Of a stretch of 28,680 nucleotides of DNA, positions 8,195 through 16,580 are shown piece after piece. Numbering within the stretch: position 1 is the stretch's first letter; each line of letters begins with the position of its first letter. Made by a program: the position numbers and the translations under genes. The DNA comes from Brevundimonas sp. (GTDB taxonomy: Bacteria; Pseudomonadota; Alphaproteobacteria; Caulobacterales; Caulobacteraceae). The stretch is from positions 1 to 28,680 of the forward strand of contig QFQU01000025.1 of assembly GCA_003248965.1 (NCBI GenBank), in the 5' to 3' direction. Below the pieces are notes generated by a model that searched no databases, had not been told where the DNA came from, and worked only from the letters and a program-made list of their open reading frames with translations.

Positions 8195-9111
8195 GCCGTT
8201 TCCATCCATAGACCGACCTGCATGAGGCAGGTGGGGCCGCGCTGCTCGACCATTGTCGGGGCGCCATCAGCGGCCCAACTGGCGACGCACAGACGGTCGG
8301 TGTCCGGTTCGACCATCCAGAAGTCGCCCGGCCCTTCGCGCCAGAACTGCTCAAGGGCGGCGCGCTCGACGCCATCGCAGCGAACCTGACCGACGAACTT
8401 GCGGACAGGGTCCAGGGCCACGCGACGGGACTTCGGCCGTCCAGCGCCAGCCTGATACTCGACGCGGCCCGGCTGGGGTTCGCCGCCCGCGCCGGAGCGG
8501 AACGGCTTCAGGATGTCGGGCCATGCCTGAAAGCCCAGGTCGGGATCGTCGTGCTGGCCTGGCGTCCAGAGCATGGGGACCGAACGCACATTCTCGACCA
8601 ACGCCAGCATCGGTTTAAGCGACAGGACCGTCACCGTCTGGTTGGCGGCCGTCGACTGGGCTTCGATCCAGAGACTGGCCTTCGCCGTCGCGGCCGGTGC
8701 GACCTCGCGCTGCAGGATCGAATAGAAGCTGCCGCGAACACCTGCCCTGCCAGGGCTATGGCCAGCGATCTCAGGCGGACGAACGGCGAGCGGGCGGCTT
8801 TCGACCACCCAGCCGCCGGCATCGTAGAAGATGACGAAGGCGCGGGGTGCGGCGGGCGTCTCGGATGCGCTCAGCAGTCCGAGCGCCGCACCTGAAAGTT
8901 CGACGACCTGACCCGCAGCCACGGCGACACGATCCGCGACGGCGGGTTCGATCTGAACCGATGCGCCAGAGGTCGGAACGACCTTGGACGCCCGCAGAAC
9001 GGCGCGCCCCGGAGCGCCCCGGTTCTGCTCGTCCACTGACAGGGTTCCTGTCGACAGCCAGTGAGCGCCGCCCTGAAGAAATCCGGCGTTCCAGAGACCG
9101 TTGGCCATCAC
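8191..9111 (-). CDS. Distal/minor tail protein with possible carbohydrate-binding fold
   Basis: A 306-aa protein following the tape measure with an ATGA overlap. The start is one of two adjacent ATGs at 9111/9108. The first ~170 residues are rich in short beta-type segments with aromatic and Gly residues, as in jelly-roll carbohydrate-binding modules of tail proteins. The C-terminal third (about 215-306) has the look of a distal tail domain (FVGQVRCDG ... ALEQFW ... GDFWMVEPDTD). Together these suggest a tail-tip component that may touch cell-surface sugars. The assignment rests mainly on synteny; I do not recognise a named family. Confidence 0.6.
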   Translation of the reverse strand: MMANGLWNAGFLQGGAHWLSTGTLSVDEQNRGAPGRAVLRASKVVPTSGASVQIEPAVADRVAVAAGQVVELSGAALGLLSASETPAAPRAFVIFYDAGGWVVESRPLAVRPPEIAGHSPGRAGVRGSFYSILQREVAPAATAKASLWIEAQSTAANQTVTVLSLKPMLALVENVRSVPMLWTPGQHDDPDLGFQAWPDILKPFRSGAGGEPQPGRVEYQAGAGRPKSRRVALDPVRKFVGQVRCDGVERAALEQFWREGPGDFWMVEPDTDRLCVASWAADGAPTMVEQRGPTCLMQVGLWMETA

Positions 9112-11627
9112 CGATCCTTGCCTCTCGGGGTCTGCTGGTAGGACTTCGCCAGAGAGCCGTCAGCGCCCATCTTCCCCACCGCCTTGCGGACCATCGGCTC
9201 AAGCAGGACGTCGATCCCCTTGGGCGTCTGGCGCGTAGTGGCCTGCAACTTTTCCGACCCGTTGTTGATGACCGTCACCGGCATGTTGACCTGCGGCGTC
9301 ACCACCATGCCGCCCCGGCTTCCGCCCGCCATGGCCGCGTCGCGAAGCATGCGCTCACTGCGTTCCGTGTCGTAGATGCGGGCGCCGGCCGGCATGTCCA
9401 TCAGCTCAAGGCCGAGTTCACCAACCGGCACCAGGCCGCGCGCGCCCTGCAGGCCGCCGCGCGCCATGCCCTTCATCAATCGCCCTGGGAGCAGGGCTCC
9501 GGTATCTCCAGGCGTCGAGGCACCGCCCTTGGCCCCGCCAAACCCGCCCATGATGTTGTTGAGCAGATTGCCGAGAAATCCGCCGGCGCCCGACTGACCA
9601 CCGCCGAACAGAGCATTGGTGAGCGGCTTGATCATCAGCTGTTGAATGGCGACCTCAAGGAGCGCGTCCTTGATCTGTTTCAGCGCGTTCACGCCGACGG
9701 CGCCCATGCGGTTCAGGGCGTCCCCGGCGCCTTTCGCGTTCGACCAGGCGTCGATCAGGCCCTTGTTCACGCCGTCGAGGGCGTCGATGGCCTTGCCCTG
9801 AAGCCATTGTTGAGTTTCCGGCCCTGTCATCTGACTGTTGCGCCACGCCTCGAACGGACCCGCCGTATCTCGAAGCACCCGCTCTCGCTGCGCGGCATGC
9901 AGAGTCGGCAGGCGGGCGAGCAACTCCATTTTGCGCGCCTTCTCCGTCGGGTCTCTTTCGGCCGCGATTGCAGCCTCAATTTCGGCACGCTGGCGGCGTT
10001 GCGCGATTTCCAGAAGGTCCAACTCGATGGCGCGCCGCTCGTCCGATGTCCGGGCATTGGCGGAGGCCAGCGACAGGATTTCGGACTGGATCTCGGATTG
10101 AGCGCGTTCGGCCGCCAGCGCCGCTTCCCGCTGGCGATTGGTCATCTCCTGAATGATCCGGCCATTCTCCAGAGCATCGGTCTCGGCGTTCATGTCCGTG
10201 ATTTGCTGGAACAGAAGCTTGCGCCTCTCATCCATCGCGCCGCGCGTCTCCAACTCCTTTTGCAGCTCTTGGAGTTTCTGGTCTCGCTCCTGCCGCTCCA
10301 GCACGGCGAGGCTCCTGGCCAACTGTGCGCGATCCTCCGGCGCATCGCCCGACCACCGTTCGCGCGTCACGTCGCGTCGAGCAGTGTTCACCTCCCTGTC
10401 GAGCTGCTCGTACAGCCGCTTGATCTCTTGTTCCCTGCGCTTGGCCTCCGCAGCCGCGCGCTTTGCAGCACTGTCTCCACCCTTGGGGGTTTTCGGATCA
10501 ACAGGGTCTTTCGTATGCCCAGCCAGAAACTGCCGCACGGCATGGGCCTGGCGGAGCGCGGCAGGGTCGTCCTGATCGACGCCACTCGTGCCAGCGTCGA
10601 TCCCAGACGATTGCCGAGCACCCCGTGATAGGCCCGCCTCCCACGCCTGGGAGAACGCGGTGCCGTTGTTGAAGGGCAGAAAGCGGGTCCAATTCATGAG
10701 AGACGCCGCCCAAGCTGGACCTTTCGTCTGAACGCGATCCATATCCACGATCAGGTTGGCGATGTAACCGCCAGCATTGGCGAGGGCCGTCGCCAGCGGC
10801 TCGACCGCCCCATACGCCAGCGTCTTCAACTGCTGACCAGCCAACTCCGCCTTGCGGTCGGCAGCATCCAACTTCGCAATGGTCTCTGAATCGAGGACGA
10901 CGCCCAGATCCTTTGAGGCCGCAAGCAGATCGCGCAAACCCTGCTCGCCCAGGCGCAGCGCCGGCAGAGAGGACTCGATGCCAAACGCGCGGGCAGCCGC
11001 TACCTGTTGCGACCGATCACTGATCAACTCCAGCCGCCCCGCGATCATCAGCATCAACTGATCGGCCGTCTGGATGCTGTCGAGATCGGTCTTGCTGATC
11101 TGCAGCTTTTCAAACCAAGGCTTCAGTTTCGCGTCGCCGATGCCCGCCTTGAATTTGCCGAGCGTGCCGTTCAGCTTTTCCAGATCGGCTTCGAGAGACT
11201 GGACCGGCACCCCGGCCTCATCCGCCACATAGCGCCACTGCTGGAGCGCTTCGGTGCCGACGCCGATGCGCTCTGACGCGTCAGTCAGGGCCGCCGCCGC
11301 CTGGGTTGCATCGTTGGCGATGGCGACGGCGGAAGCCGCTCCGGCGACGACGGCGGCGATGCCGGCGGCGGCGGCTAAACCCCATGGTCCGAACGATTGC
11401 AGAACCGAGCCTGCGGGGCCAGCGCGGGCGGTGAAGCTGTCCAGGCCCGAGCGGGCCTCGCGCATTCCCGTGTCCAGCGCCTTCATGCCGGCCGTCGGTT
11501 GGCGCATCGCCCGGTCAAGCTCGCGCGCCATCCGGTTGCCGGCTGGACCGATGCTGGCGAGTTCAGCCCGAACCTCTTCCGCCCCCTTCAGCGAAAGCCG
11601 AAGGTTGATGCCGCCGCCATCCGCCAT
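9108..11627 (-). CDS. Tail tape measure protein
   Basis: An 839-aa protein that sets tail length and is ejected into the cell. An Ala-rich hydrophobic region at about residues 75-105 is likely a membrane-inserting segment. Long charged coiled-coil regions occupy about 385-600. The lambda gpH-type C-terminal region follows (ALKQIKDALLEVAIQQLMIKP near 670-690), and after it a Gly-rich segment and a basic end. The start at 11627 has AGGAG 5 nt upstream; codons before it in the same frame encode the hairpin and are not protein. For an ordinary siphophage, 839 aa implies a tail of roughly 120 nm by the usual 0.15 nm per residue rule (inference). It follows the moron at 11692-12270. Confidence 0.85.
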   Translation of the reverse strand: MADGGGINLRLSLKGAEEVRAELASIGPAGNRMARELDRAMRQPTAGMKALDTGMREARSGLDSFTARAGPAGSVLQSFGPWGLAAAAGIAAVVAGAASAVAIANDATQAAAALTDASERIGVGTEALQQWRYVADEAGVPVQSLEADLEKLNGTLGKFKAGIGDAKLKPWFEKLQISKTDLDSIQTADQLMLMIAGRLELISDRSQQVAAARAFGIESSLPALRLGEQGLRDLLAASKDLGVVLDSETIAKLDAADRKAELAGQQLKTLAYGAVEPLATALANAGGYIANLIVDMDRVQTKGPAWAASLMNWTRFLPFNNGTAFSQAWEAGLSRGARQSSGIDAGTSGVDQDDPAALRQAHAVRQFLAGHTKDPVDPKTPKGGDSAAKRAAAEAKRREQEIKRLYEQLDREVNTARRDVTRERWSGDAPEDRAQLARSLAVLERQERDQKLQELQKELETRGAMDERRKLLFQQITDMNAETDALENGRIIQEMTNRQREAALAAERAQSEIQSEILSLASANARTSDERRAIELDLLEIAQRRQRAEIEAAIAAERDPTEKARKMELLARLPTLHAAQRERVLRDTAGPFEAWRNSQMTGPETQQWLQGKAIDALDGVNKGLIDAWSNAKGAGDALNRMGAVGVNALKQIKDALLEVAIQQLMIKPLTNALFGGGQSGAGGFLGNLLNNIMGGFGGAKGGASTPGDTGALLPGRLMKGMARGGLQGARGLVPVGELGLELMDMPAGARIYDTERSERMLRDAAMAGGSRGGMVVTPQVNMPVTVINNGSEKLQATTRQTPKGIDVLLEPMVRKAVGKMGADGSLAKSYQQTPRGKDR

Positions 11628-11643
11628 GTCTACTCCTAAAGCA

Positions 11644-11669
11644 ATGGGGCGGCCCGAAGGCCGCCCCAT
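11644..11669 (-). terminator. Perfect 11-bp hairpin with UUCG loop before the tape measure
   Basis: ATGGGGCGGCC and its exact reverse complement flank a 4-nt loop, which on the minus (transcribed) strand reads TTCG closed by C-G, the extra-stable tetraloop. TTGCTTT follows. It lies 22 bp after the moron stop and 16 bp before the tape measure start. It is probably the moron's own terminator; late transcription would have to pass through it. Confidence 0.7.
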
Positions 11670-11691
11670 GGTCTCTTCACCCTGGGAAAGG

Positions 11692-12270
11692 TCAGGGGTC
11701 GGGCGGCAGTCCAAGGCTATCGAGCGAGGGGATCACCGATCCGCGATTCTTAGATTCCCAGCCTAAAAGTGCCGCTAGAGCGGCAGGAGGAATATCGATG
11801 GTCAGGTAGTGCTCCGGACCGTTAGTAGTTTCGACTCGGACGGGCAGGTGCGCCCCAGATCGAAGAGTCGTCATTTGATTTTCGGTCAATGCCCAGATGC
11901 CGGCCGCTGAGTTGTAGCAGTTGCGCGAGCAGTTGAAGTTGAACGCCTCGACATCAACTTCACGGAGGGGCTCCCCGCCAAGGGCGACGACCGATCTTAT
12001 CGTGCCAGGCGATCTCAGCGGCCGAAGTTCAATCTCGAACTGGTAGACGGGTTCACCACCGTTGCGGGGGCGATAGGCGCTGAGCTTCGGCGTGAACTCG
12101 CGAAACCAGTCCGTCCGAAATGTGCCGAGAGAGACGGTTGCCTTGTCCGCCTGGGCGAAGGGGTCGTTCTCTGAAACGACCATCATCGTGCTGGGGCGAA
12201 CCATCTGCAGTTCTTCTGGCGCCATGCCTGTGAGGGCGACGCCTATCACCAAGTATAAGATCGGTCTCAT
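11692..12270 (-). CDS. Exported protein inserted in the tail module (moron)
   Basis: A 192-aa protein that I do not recognise. Residues 1-18 form a signal peptide-like stretch (short basic start, hydrophobic core, AlaPro-type end), so it is probably periplasmic or surface-exposed. Two Cys (114 and 118, Cys-x3-Cys) could form a disulfide or bind a ligand. The rest looks beta-rich. The start chosen is ATG 12270, 6 nt after GGAGG; an ATG two codons upstream overlaps the ribosome site. It interrupts the chaperone-tape measure order, has fewer GC-ending codons by eye than its neighbours, and has a private hairpin downstream, all typical of lysogenic-conversion or exclusion genes. Function unknown. 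Confidence 0.7.
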   Translation of the reverse strand: MRPILYLVIGVALTGMAPEELQMVRPSTMMVVSENDPFAQADKATVSLGTFRTDWFREFTPKLSAYRPRNGGEPVYQFEIELRPLRSPGTIRSVVALGGEPLREVDVEAFNFNCSRNCYNSAAGIWALTENQMTTLRSGAHLPVRVETTNGPEHYLTIDIPPAALAALLGWESKNRGSVIPSLDSLGLPPDP

Positions 12271-12313
12271 GATCATCCTCCAGACATCACCGTCGGAGAT
12301 ATGACCACTCGGA

Positions 12314-13156
12314 TCAACCCTGCGCTGCTTTCTCGTCGGCCTCGGCCTGCTCCGCTTCCGCCTCCAGCCGACCGGCCTCGATGGCGCGGAAAGCCGCGAA
12401 GGCCGCGCCGAAATCCAACTGTTCTCGCCCGTCGGCGACCTGACCTTCGAACAGCAACAGGGCTTCCCGATATCGAAGGCCCGAGATCACGCCGGTCATG
12501 CCGGCGCGCTCCCATATCCCCGAGGCCGTGTGAGCGATCTCCCAGGCGGCGACGCCTTCCGGCGTCTGCGGCGCATGCTGCAGCCGGGGGCAAATCTGGC
12601 CCTCGACCGATCCGCCCTTGGCGCAACTGTCGCCCTCGTCGACGCAGGCCCGGCAACGGGCAGGCCCGCCGGACCAGTGATCCTTGGCCAGGGCGCGGAG
12701 ACGGATGGTCTCGCCGCCCATCGGCCGCTTGGGCTGGTCGATCCAGGCGAGGAACGGGGTCAGCAGCGGCGCATCGCTACCAGGCGCGCCATGCACGAGC
12801 GCGTCGTGGATGGCGTCGGGATCGGCGGGATCGATCTTCTCGCCGGTCTGCTGATTCTCCATCCCCGACCAGTCGATGAGACAGAGGTTGGCGTAGCGAA
12901 CCGCCGTGAGCAGCGAACTATAGCCTACGATCTGGTCGAGGCTCAGGACGTGGCCTTGCCCCGCCATTTCGGGCTCAAGGCCAAGCGCTTCCAACTCCGC
13001 ACGGCCCTGATAGATGCGCGACATAGCCTGCTGAACGTCGGCGACGACAACCATCTTGTCCGCGCCGTCAGGCCGCCTCAGCAGCCATTTGACGCCGGGC
13101 GCCAGCGGCACCCATCGAGGTTCAGGGGCCTCCCAGGCGGGGTGTTTCGGCTGCAT
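12314..13156 (-). CDS. Probable tail assembly chaperone with Cys4 cluster
   Basis: A 280-aa protein in the slot after the tail tube, where lambda-like phages encode the tail assembly chaperone. Cys168, Cys171, Cys178 and Cys189 form a CxxC-x6-C-x10-C cluster that could hold zinc. The C-terminus is a charged Glu/Ala helix. The start at 13156 overlaps the tube gene stop (TGATG). The expected frameshifted second chaperone product is not evident. A +1/-1 frame at the 3' end would add only about 14 codons, and no classical slippery heptamer is seen. The Trp-rich N-terminus (WVPLAPGVKWLLRRP) is typical of tail-assembly proteins in alphaproteobacterial phages. The role is inferred from order. Confidence 0.55.
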   Translation of the reverse strand: MQPKHPAWEAPEPRWVPLAPGVKWLLRRPDGADKMVVVADVQQAMSRIYQGRAELEALGLEPEMAGQGHVLSLDQIVGYSSLLTAVRYANLCLIDWSGMENQQTGEKIDPADPDAIHDALVHGAPGSDAPLLTPFLAWIDQPKRPMGGETIRLRALAKDHWSGGPARCRACVDEGDSCAKGGSVEGQICPRLQHAPQTPEGVAAWEIAHTASGIWERAGMTGVISGLRYREALLLFEGQVADGREQLDFGAAFAAFRAIEAGRLEAEAEQAEADEKAAQG

Positions 13157-14145
13157 CAATCGTAGCTCGACTGGCTGTTGGTCAGCACCGCCGTCACCAT
13201 GGAATTTGCCGTGCCGATCTCGGCTCGGCCGCGCAGCGGGACATCGAGGCGGCCGGGGCCGCTGGTGCCGATGCCGACGCGGGCGAAGCGGACGTTCCGG
13301 ATGGTGACGACCAGCTTCATGGTCGCCGACAGCGCCCACTCCAACTCGAAATCGTAAGGGTCCTGGATGAAGGCGCCCACGGCGATCTTGCCCATGTCGC
13401 GCATGGCCGCGCCCTTGAACCGTCCGGTCAGGTTCAGCGCGGCAGTCCGGCCCTCGACCTGAACGTCATCGACGAACTTCGAGCCATGGTAGGAATCCTC
13501 GCCGAGAACGTTGGCGATGGTGGCGTCGCCTGAGATCACGGCGGCGAATGCCGAGCCGTTGCGCTTCAACGTGCCGATTGCGCGTGGGACACGGTTGGCG
13601 ATGGTCGGCGCGGTCGGCGTGCCGGCGATGGACGCCGCGTATTGCTCCAGAGCCTCGCGGCAGAAATAGTCGGCCGTGACGCGGGTATATCCCCGGTCAG
13701 ATCCAATCGGGAACTGCAAGTTCCGGGCGACTGCTCCCGTCGCCCCGTCGAACTGCGTCGGCGTCAGCATCCGTTCGAAGGTGCGCGACGGCACCTGAAC
13801 CTTGGCGCTGTCGAAGGTGTGAACATAAGGGCCGGTCCCGGTCGTCTCCGGCAGGCCCAGCAGTTCAGACAGAGCCCACCCGATCTGGATCAGATCGAGC
13901 GGCCATGCGATCCGCACCGACGCGCGGTGAACGTCGGGTGCGCCCGGCCGGGCGTCGATGCTGTTCGCGAAGCCGCCGCCCATCAACTCGTCGTCCTGGG
14001 GCTCTTCCTGAGGCGAGGGCGAGAAGTCGTAGAAGTGGCGGCGAACGAAGGTCTGACCAGGCGCGGCGGCCGGCGTGATCAGGGCCGTCTGCGAGGCGCT
14101 GTAGAGTTCGGCCAGACGGCCGCGCGGATCGTTCGAAGTCGTCAT
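13156..14145 (-). CDS. Major tail tube protein
   Basis: A 329-aa structural protein that polymerises into the tail tube. It lies between the tail terminator and the chaperone-type gene, the standard place. The sequence is beta-rich, with two halves resembling the duplicated tube-2 type (conserved-looking stretches FVDDVQVEGRTAALNLTGRF and the closing FARVGIGTSG region). It has no Ig-like C-terminal extension. The ATG at 14145 follows GGAGCC. An overlap of TGATG joins it to the next gene. Confidence 0.75.
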   Translation of the reverse strand: MTTSNDPRGRLAELYSASQTALITPAAAPGQTFVRRHFYDFSPSPQEEPQDDELMGGGFANSIDARPGAPDVHRASVRIAWPLDLIQIGWALSELLGLPETTGTGPYVHTFDSAKVQVPSRTFERMLTPTQFDGATGAVARNLQFPIGSDRGYTRVTADYFCREALEQYAASIAGTPTAPTIANRVPRAIGTLKRNGSAFAAVISGDATIANVLGEDSYHGSKFVDDVQVEGRTAALNLTGRFKGAAMRDMGKIAVGAFIQDPYDFELEWALSATMKLVVTIRNVRFARVGIGTSGPGRLDVPLRGRAEIGTANSMVTAVLTNSQSSYD

Positions 14146-14168
14146 GGCGTAGGCTCCGTGGAGGTGGG

Positions 14169-14423
14169 TTAGGCGGTGCGGATGGAGACGAACGGCTGAG
14201 CCAGTTCGACTTCTTCGGAGGTGGCGACGCGCGCGGCATTCGCCTTCAGCAGAGCCTTCGCCTCACCGTCATCGACGCCGATCACGTCGCCGTGCGCGAG
14301 GCCGCGCTTGGCGTCGCTCTTGATGACGACCAGGTGCTGGACGGCGGGAACAGGGGCGGACCCGCCTTTGGCGCCGTTGTTGTCGTGGTCGAGCGGATCG
14401 GGCTTCGCGTCGGTCTTTTCCAT
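14169..14423 (-). CDS. Small conserved phage protein between tail terminator and tube
   Basis: An 84-aa protein: a Lys/Asp-rich disordered N-terminus, then a small domain with the pattern 'hydrophobic-x-hydrophobic ... GDVIxVDDxEAKALLKANAARVA', which is common in short phage head/tail proteins. The start is ATG 14423, 6 nt after GAGG; a TTG four codons earlier overlaps the previous stop. It is probably a structural accessory protein. I do not assign a function. Confidence 0.6.
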   Translation of the reverse strand: MEKTDAKPDPLDHDNNGAKGGSAPVPAVQHLVVIKSDAKRGLAHGDVIGVDDGEAKALLKANAARVATSEEVELAQPFVSIRTA

Positions 14424-14431
14424 CAGGTTCC

Positions 14432-14950
14432 TCAAGCGGCGGCGTTCGAGCCCGTGTAGAGGACGCGAACAGGGATCAGCGCCGTGGCGCAGGGTAGGGT
14501 GTTCTGAAAGGCGATCCCGTCCTCGTAGGCGGGAGGGTCGATCTCGGCGCAGACATCCAGGGCGAGACCGAGAGTGCGGTCGGCTTCGATAGCCGCTACG
14601 ATGGCGGCGACCTCCAGCTTACGAAATCGGCGGCGCTCCATGCGAAGCTTGGATACGTCGTCGCCTAAGCCTGGCTTGATCTGCACGGCGTAGGCGATCA
14701 CCAGCGTCACTTCGAGTTCGTCGGTCGGATCGGCCGTCGCGCCGCGCACGAAAGACAGCCGCTCCGGCGCGCTTTCGTCCTGGACCGCGACGGCGCGCAA
14801 AATGGTGCGCCCAGGCGCGGGATCGCCGGTCGCCTCTTTCAACTCGGTCCAACGAGTGGGTTCCGGTTCGTTGATCGGCACGGGCAGGTCGAGCGCCTGG
14901 CTGATCGTGTCGGCGAGGCGGGTCGCTATCTCGTCGCGGATTTCGGTCAT
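14432..14950 (-). CDS. Tail terminator-like protein (gpU position)
   Basis: A 172-aa protein with an N-terminal helix (EIRDEIATRLADTISQAL) and an alpha/beta body, matching the size and position of gpU-type tail terminators that cap the tube and bind the head connector. Coupled by ATGA to the 268-aa protein before it. Assignment is by synteny and general sequence character, not by a diagnostic motif. Confidence 0.55.
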   Translation of the reverse strand: MTEIRDEIATRLADTISQALDLPVPINEPEPTRWTELKEATGDPAPGRTILRAVAVQDESAPERLSFVRGATADPTDELEVTLVIAYAVQIKPGLGDDVSKLRMERRRFRKLEVAAIVAAIEADRTLGLALDVCAEIDPPAYEDGIAFQNTLPCATALIPVRVLYTGSNAAA

Positions 14951-15753
14951 GAGCCCTCTCGCTGCATCACGCTCATCTCGCCCGCGAGCGCGTGGACGAA
15001 GTCGCCGGGGAAACCGTTCATGATCTCTTCCAGCAGGGCGCGGCCCTTGATCCTGCGACTGAGGGTCGCCGTCTTCGCCAGGGCGAAGAGCGGGGTAGCG
15101 GCGGCGCCCTGGCTCTTGGCGTTCCTGCCGGTCGCCGTGAGGGTTCGATTGTCGGCCGCCACCAGAACGCCCGACTGGCGGTCGGGGGCGATGATGGGAA
15201 CCAGATCGACGCCGAGAGCGCGGGCGACCTGCTCGACGTAGCTGTCGTCTTTTTCGAACCGGCCCCAGCTATCTCGGCCGATCAGTCCCTTGCGTTTCTG
15301 CTGTTGCAGGCGACGGACGATGGCCTTGGCGGGACCGACGGGGATCGCGAGGAACTGAGCGTTGCCACGGACCTTGATCACCGTCCCGGTGTCGAAGACT
15401 TCGATCAGCAGCCTTGCGCGATTGTAGAGCCAGCCAGCGACGTCGAGGGAGTTCTTCTCCCTTGGATAGACGTTGCCGCGCCAGGTGTTGGCGAGCGCCT
15501 GCGCACGGTGGAAACCGCCGCCTATGATGTCTTGCCGGAGGCGGCCTTTGCCGGCCTCGACGACCCGGTTCATGGCGCGCCAGTAGGCGCCGTAGAGATC
15601 GCGCAGTTGCGCGTCGATGCTGTCCTGCAGCTTGCCTTGCAGCGCCAGGGCGAGGTCGCTCGTTGGAGCGCCCTCGACGGTCATGACCAGCCCTCGGTCG
15701 CCGGTCGTCCCTAGTTGGCGGCCCCAGGACGAGACACCCCGGATGGCGCTCAT
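14947..15753 (-). CDS. Head-tail/minor tail protein (gpZ position, DUF6441-like)
   Basis: A 268-aa protein in the connector-to-tail stretch. The middle contains NRVVEAGKGRLRQDI, LYNRARLLIEVFDTGTVI and LAIPVG, which I recall from a phage family annotated DUF6441; this is from memory and unverified. In lambda order it would be equivalent to gpZ/gpU-type proteins completing the tail-head interface. The start at 15753 gives an ATGA overlap with the gpFII-like gene; another ATG six codons upstream exists. Confidence 0.55.
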   Translation of the reverse strand: MSAIRGVSSWGRQLGTTGDRGLVMTVEGAPTSDLALALQGKLQDSIDAQLRDLYGAYWRAMNRVVEAGKGRLRQDIIGGGFHRAQALANTWRGNVYPREKNSLDVAGWLYNRARLLIEVFDTGTVIKVRGNAQFLAIPVGPAKAIVRRLQQQKRKGLIGRDSWGRFEKDDSYVEQVARALGVDLVPIIAPDRQSGVLVAADNRTLTATGRNAKSQGAAATPLFALAKTATLSRRIKGRALLEEIMNGFPGDFVHALAGEMSVMQREGS

Positions 15754-16166
15754 GCCGCCGTCACCGGACACAGCCAGTCTCGACTGTCAGAGGCATCGTC
15801 CAGCCACGGCTCGCCGTGGAAAATGTAGCGTTTCCCAAGCACGACGATTTGTTCACCCGCCACCGGGTGCTGGGGAGGAGGGGGAAAGGCTTGCGCGTAT
15901 TCGGGGGCGATCTGCTCGATCTGTTCCTGCGTCAGCCCCGAAAGATCGGGAACCTTCGCGATCAACTCGGCAGCCGAAAGACGGATTACCGTGCCCGACG
16001 AGAATGACGGCAAGCCACCGGGCGCGGCCTGCTTTTCGCCGCCTTCAACCATGGCGGCGACGGTGTAGGTCGGGCCGGCCGCACGGTGCCAGACGGCGGC
16101 GGTGTCGTCCGACAGGTGGGAAAAAACCGTCGCGTCGAGATCAGCCAGGAGTTCACCGAAGCTCAT
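15750..16166 (-). CDS. Head-tail joining protein (gpFII-like)
   Basis: A 138-aa protein whose start (helical MSFGELLADLDATVFSHL) and following beta-barrel-type sequence fit phage head-tail attachment proteins of the lambda gpFII type. It lies between the capsid cement gene and tail genes, which supports this. The segment Ile-Val-Val-Leu-Gly-Lys-Arg-Tyr near the end is the expected final barrel strand region. A ribosome site (CAGGAGGGCGCT) precedes ATG 16166. No catalytic motif is expected. Confidence 0.6.
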   Translation of the reverse strand: MSFGELLADLDATVFSHLSDDTAAVWHRAAGPTYTVAAMVEGGEKQAAPGGLPSFSSGTVIRLSAAELIAKVPDLSGLTQEQIEQIAPEYAQAFPPPPQHPVAGEQIVVLGKRYIFHGEPWLDDASDSRDWLCPVTAA

Positions 16167-16188
16167 AGCGCCCTCCTGGCTTACGCGA

Positions 16189-16518
16189 TCAGACGTTCGG
16201 AACCAGCTTCACGTTGACCGATCCATCGCCGGAGGCTTGCGCCATCGTCGCATAACCGATCTTCTTGTTGCTGGTCGCCGTCGTCGTGACGTTCTTGGCA
16301 GCGGCGTCCCAATAGACCAGGGCGCCTTCGCCAATGGCGCCGGTCGCCTTGGGCAGCGAGACGACGCCCTCGACGATTCCCGCATAGGGGTCGCCTTCCA
16401 CGGCATTGGCGGCGGCGACCGCAAAGGCAACGCCGTGGATATAGCCGGCGCCAGCGACGACGCCGCCAGCCGGAGCGATGAAGTCGAGGATGTCCCCGAC
16501 CTGAACGAAGGTTTTCAT
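16189..16518 (-). CDS. Capsid cement/decoration protein, DUF2190-like
   Basis: A 109-aa protein with the DUF2190 pattern: MKTFVQVGDILDFIAPAGGV, Gly-rich turns, then VYWDAAAKNVTTT and a short beta end. Members bind the outside of the capsid and stabilise it, similar to lambda gpD in role. ATG 16518 is preceded by AGAGG at a long spacing. The upstream in-frame extension encodes the hairpin at 16545-16572 and is not real. It directly follows the capsid gene. Confidence 0.8.
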   Translation of the reverse strand: MKTFVQVGDILDFIAPAGGVVAGAGYIHGVAFAVAAANAVEGDPYAGIVEGVVSLPKATGAIGEGALVYWDAAAKNVTTTATSNKKIGYATMAQASGDGSVNVKLVPNV

Positions 16519-16544
16519 AGCGGTAGGTCCTCTTAGGGAAAGAG

Positions 16545-16572
16545 GCAGAACGGTGATTGGACACCGTTCTGC
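16545..16572 (-). terminator. Perfect 11-bp hairpin between capsid and cement genes
   Basis: GCAGAACGGTG and its exact reverse complement surround a 6-nt loop. On the minus strand CTCTTTCCC follows. It begins 8 bp after the capsid stop, inside the late operon, so it is either a leaky terminator that sets capsid to downstream ratios or an mRNA 3'-end stabiliser. Confidence 0.6.
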
Positions 16573-16580
16573 TCGGGGGC

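Noticed and set aside
12273..12656. Alternative minus frame over the chaperone gene ending in ATGA with the moron region
   Set aside because: Arg/Gly-rich shadow-like product, no ribosome site of its own, no slippery heptamer for a frameshift, and it adds only about 14 codons beyond the main frame.
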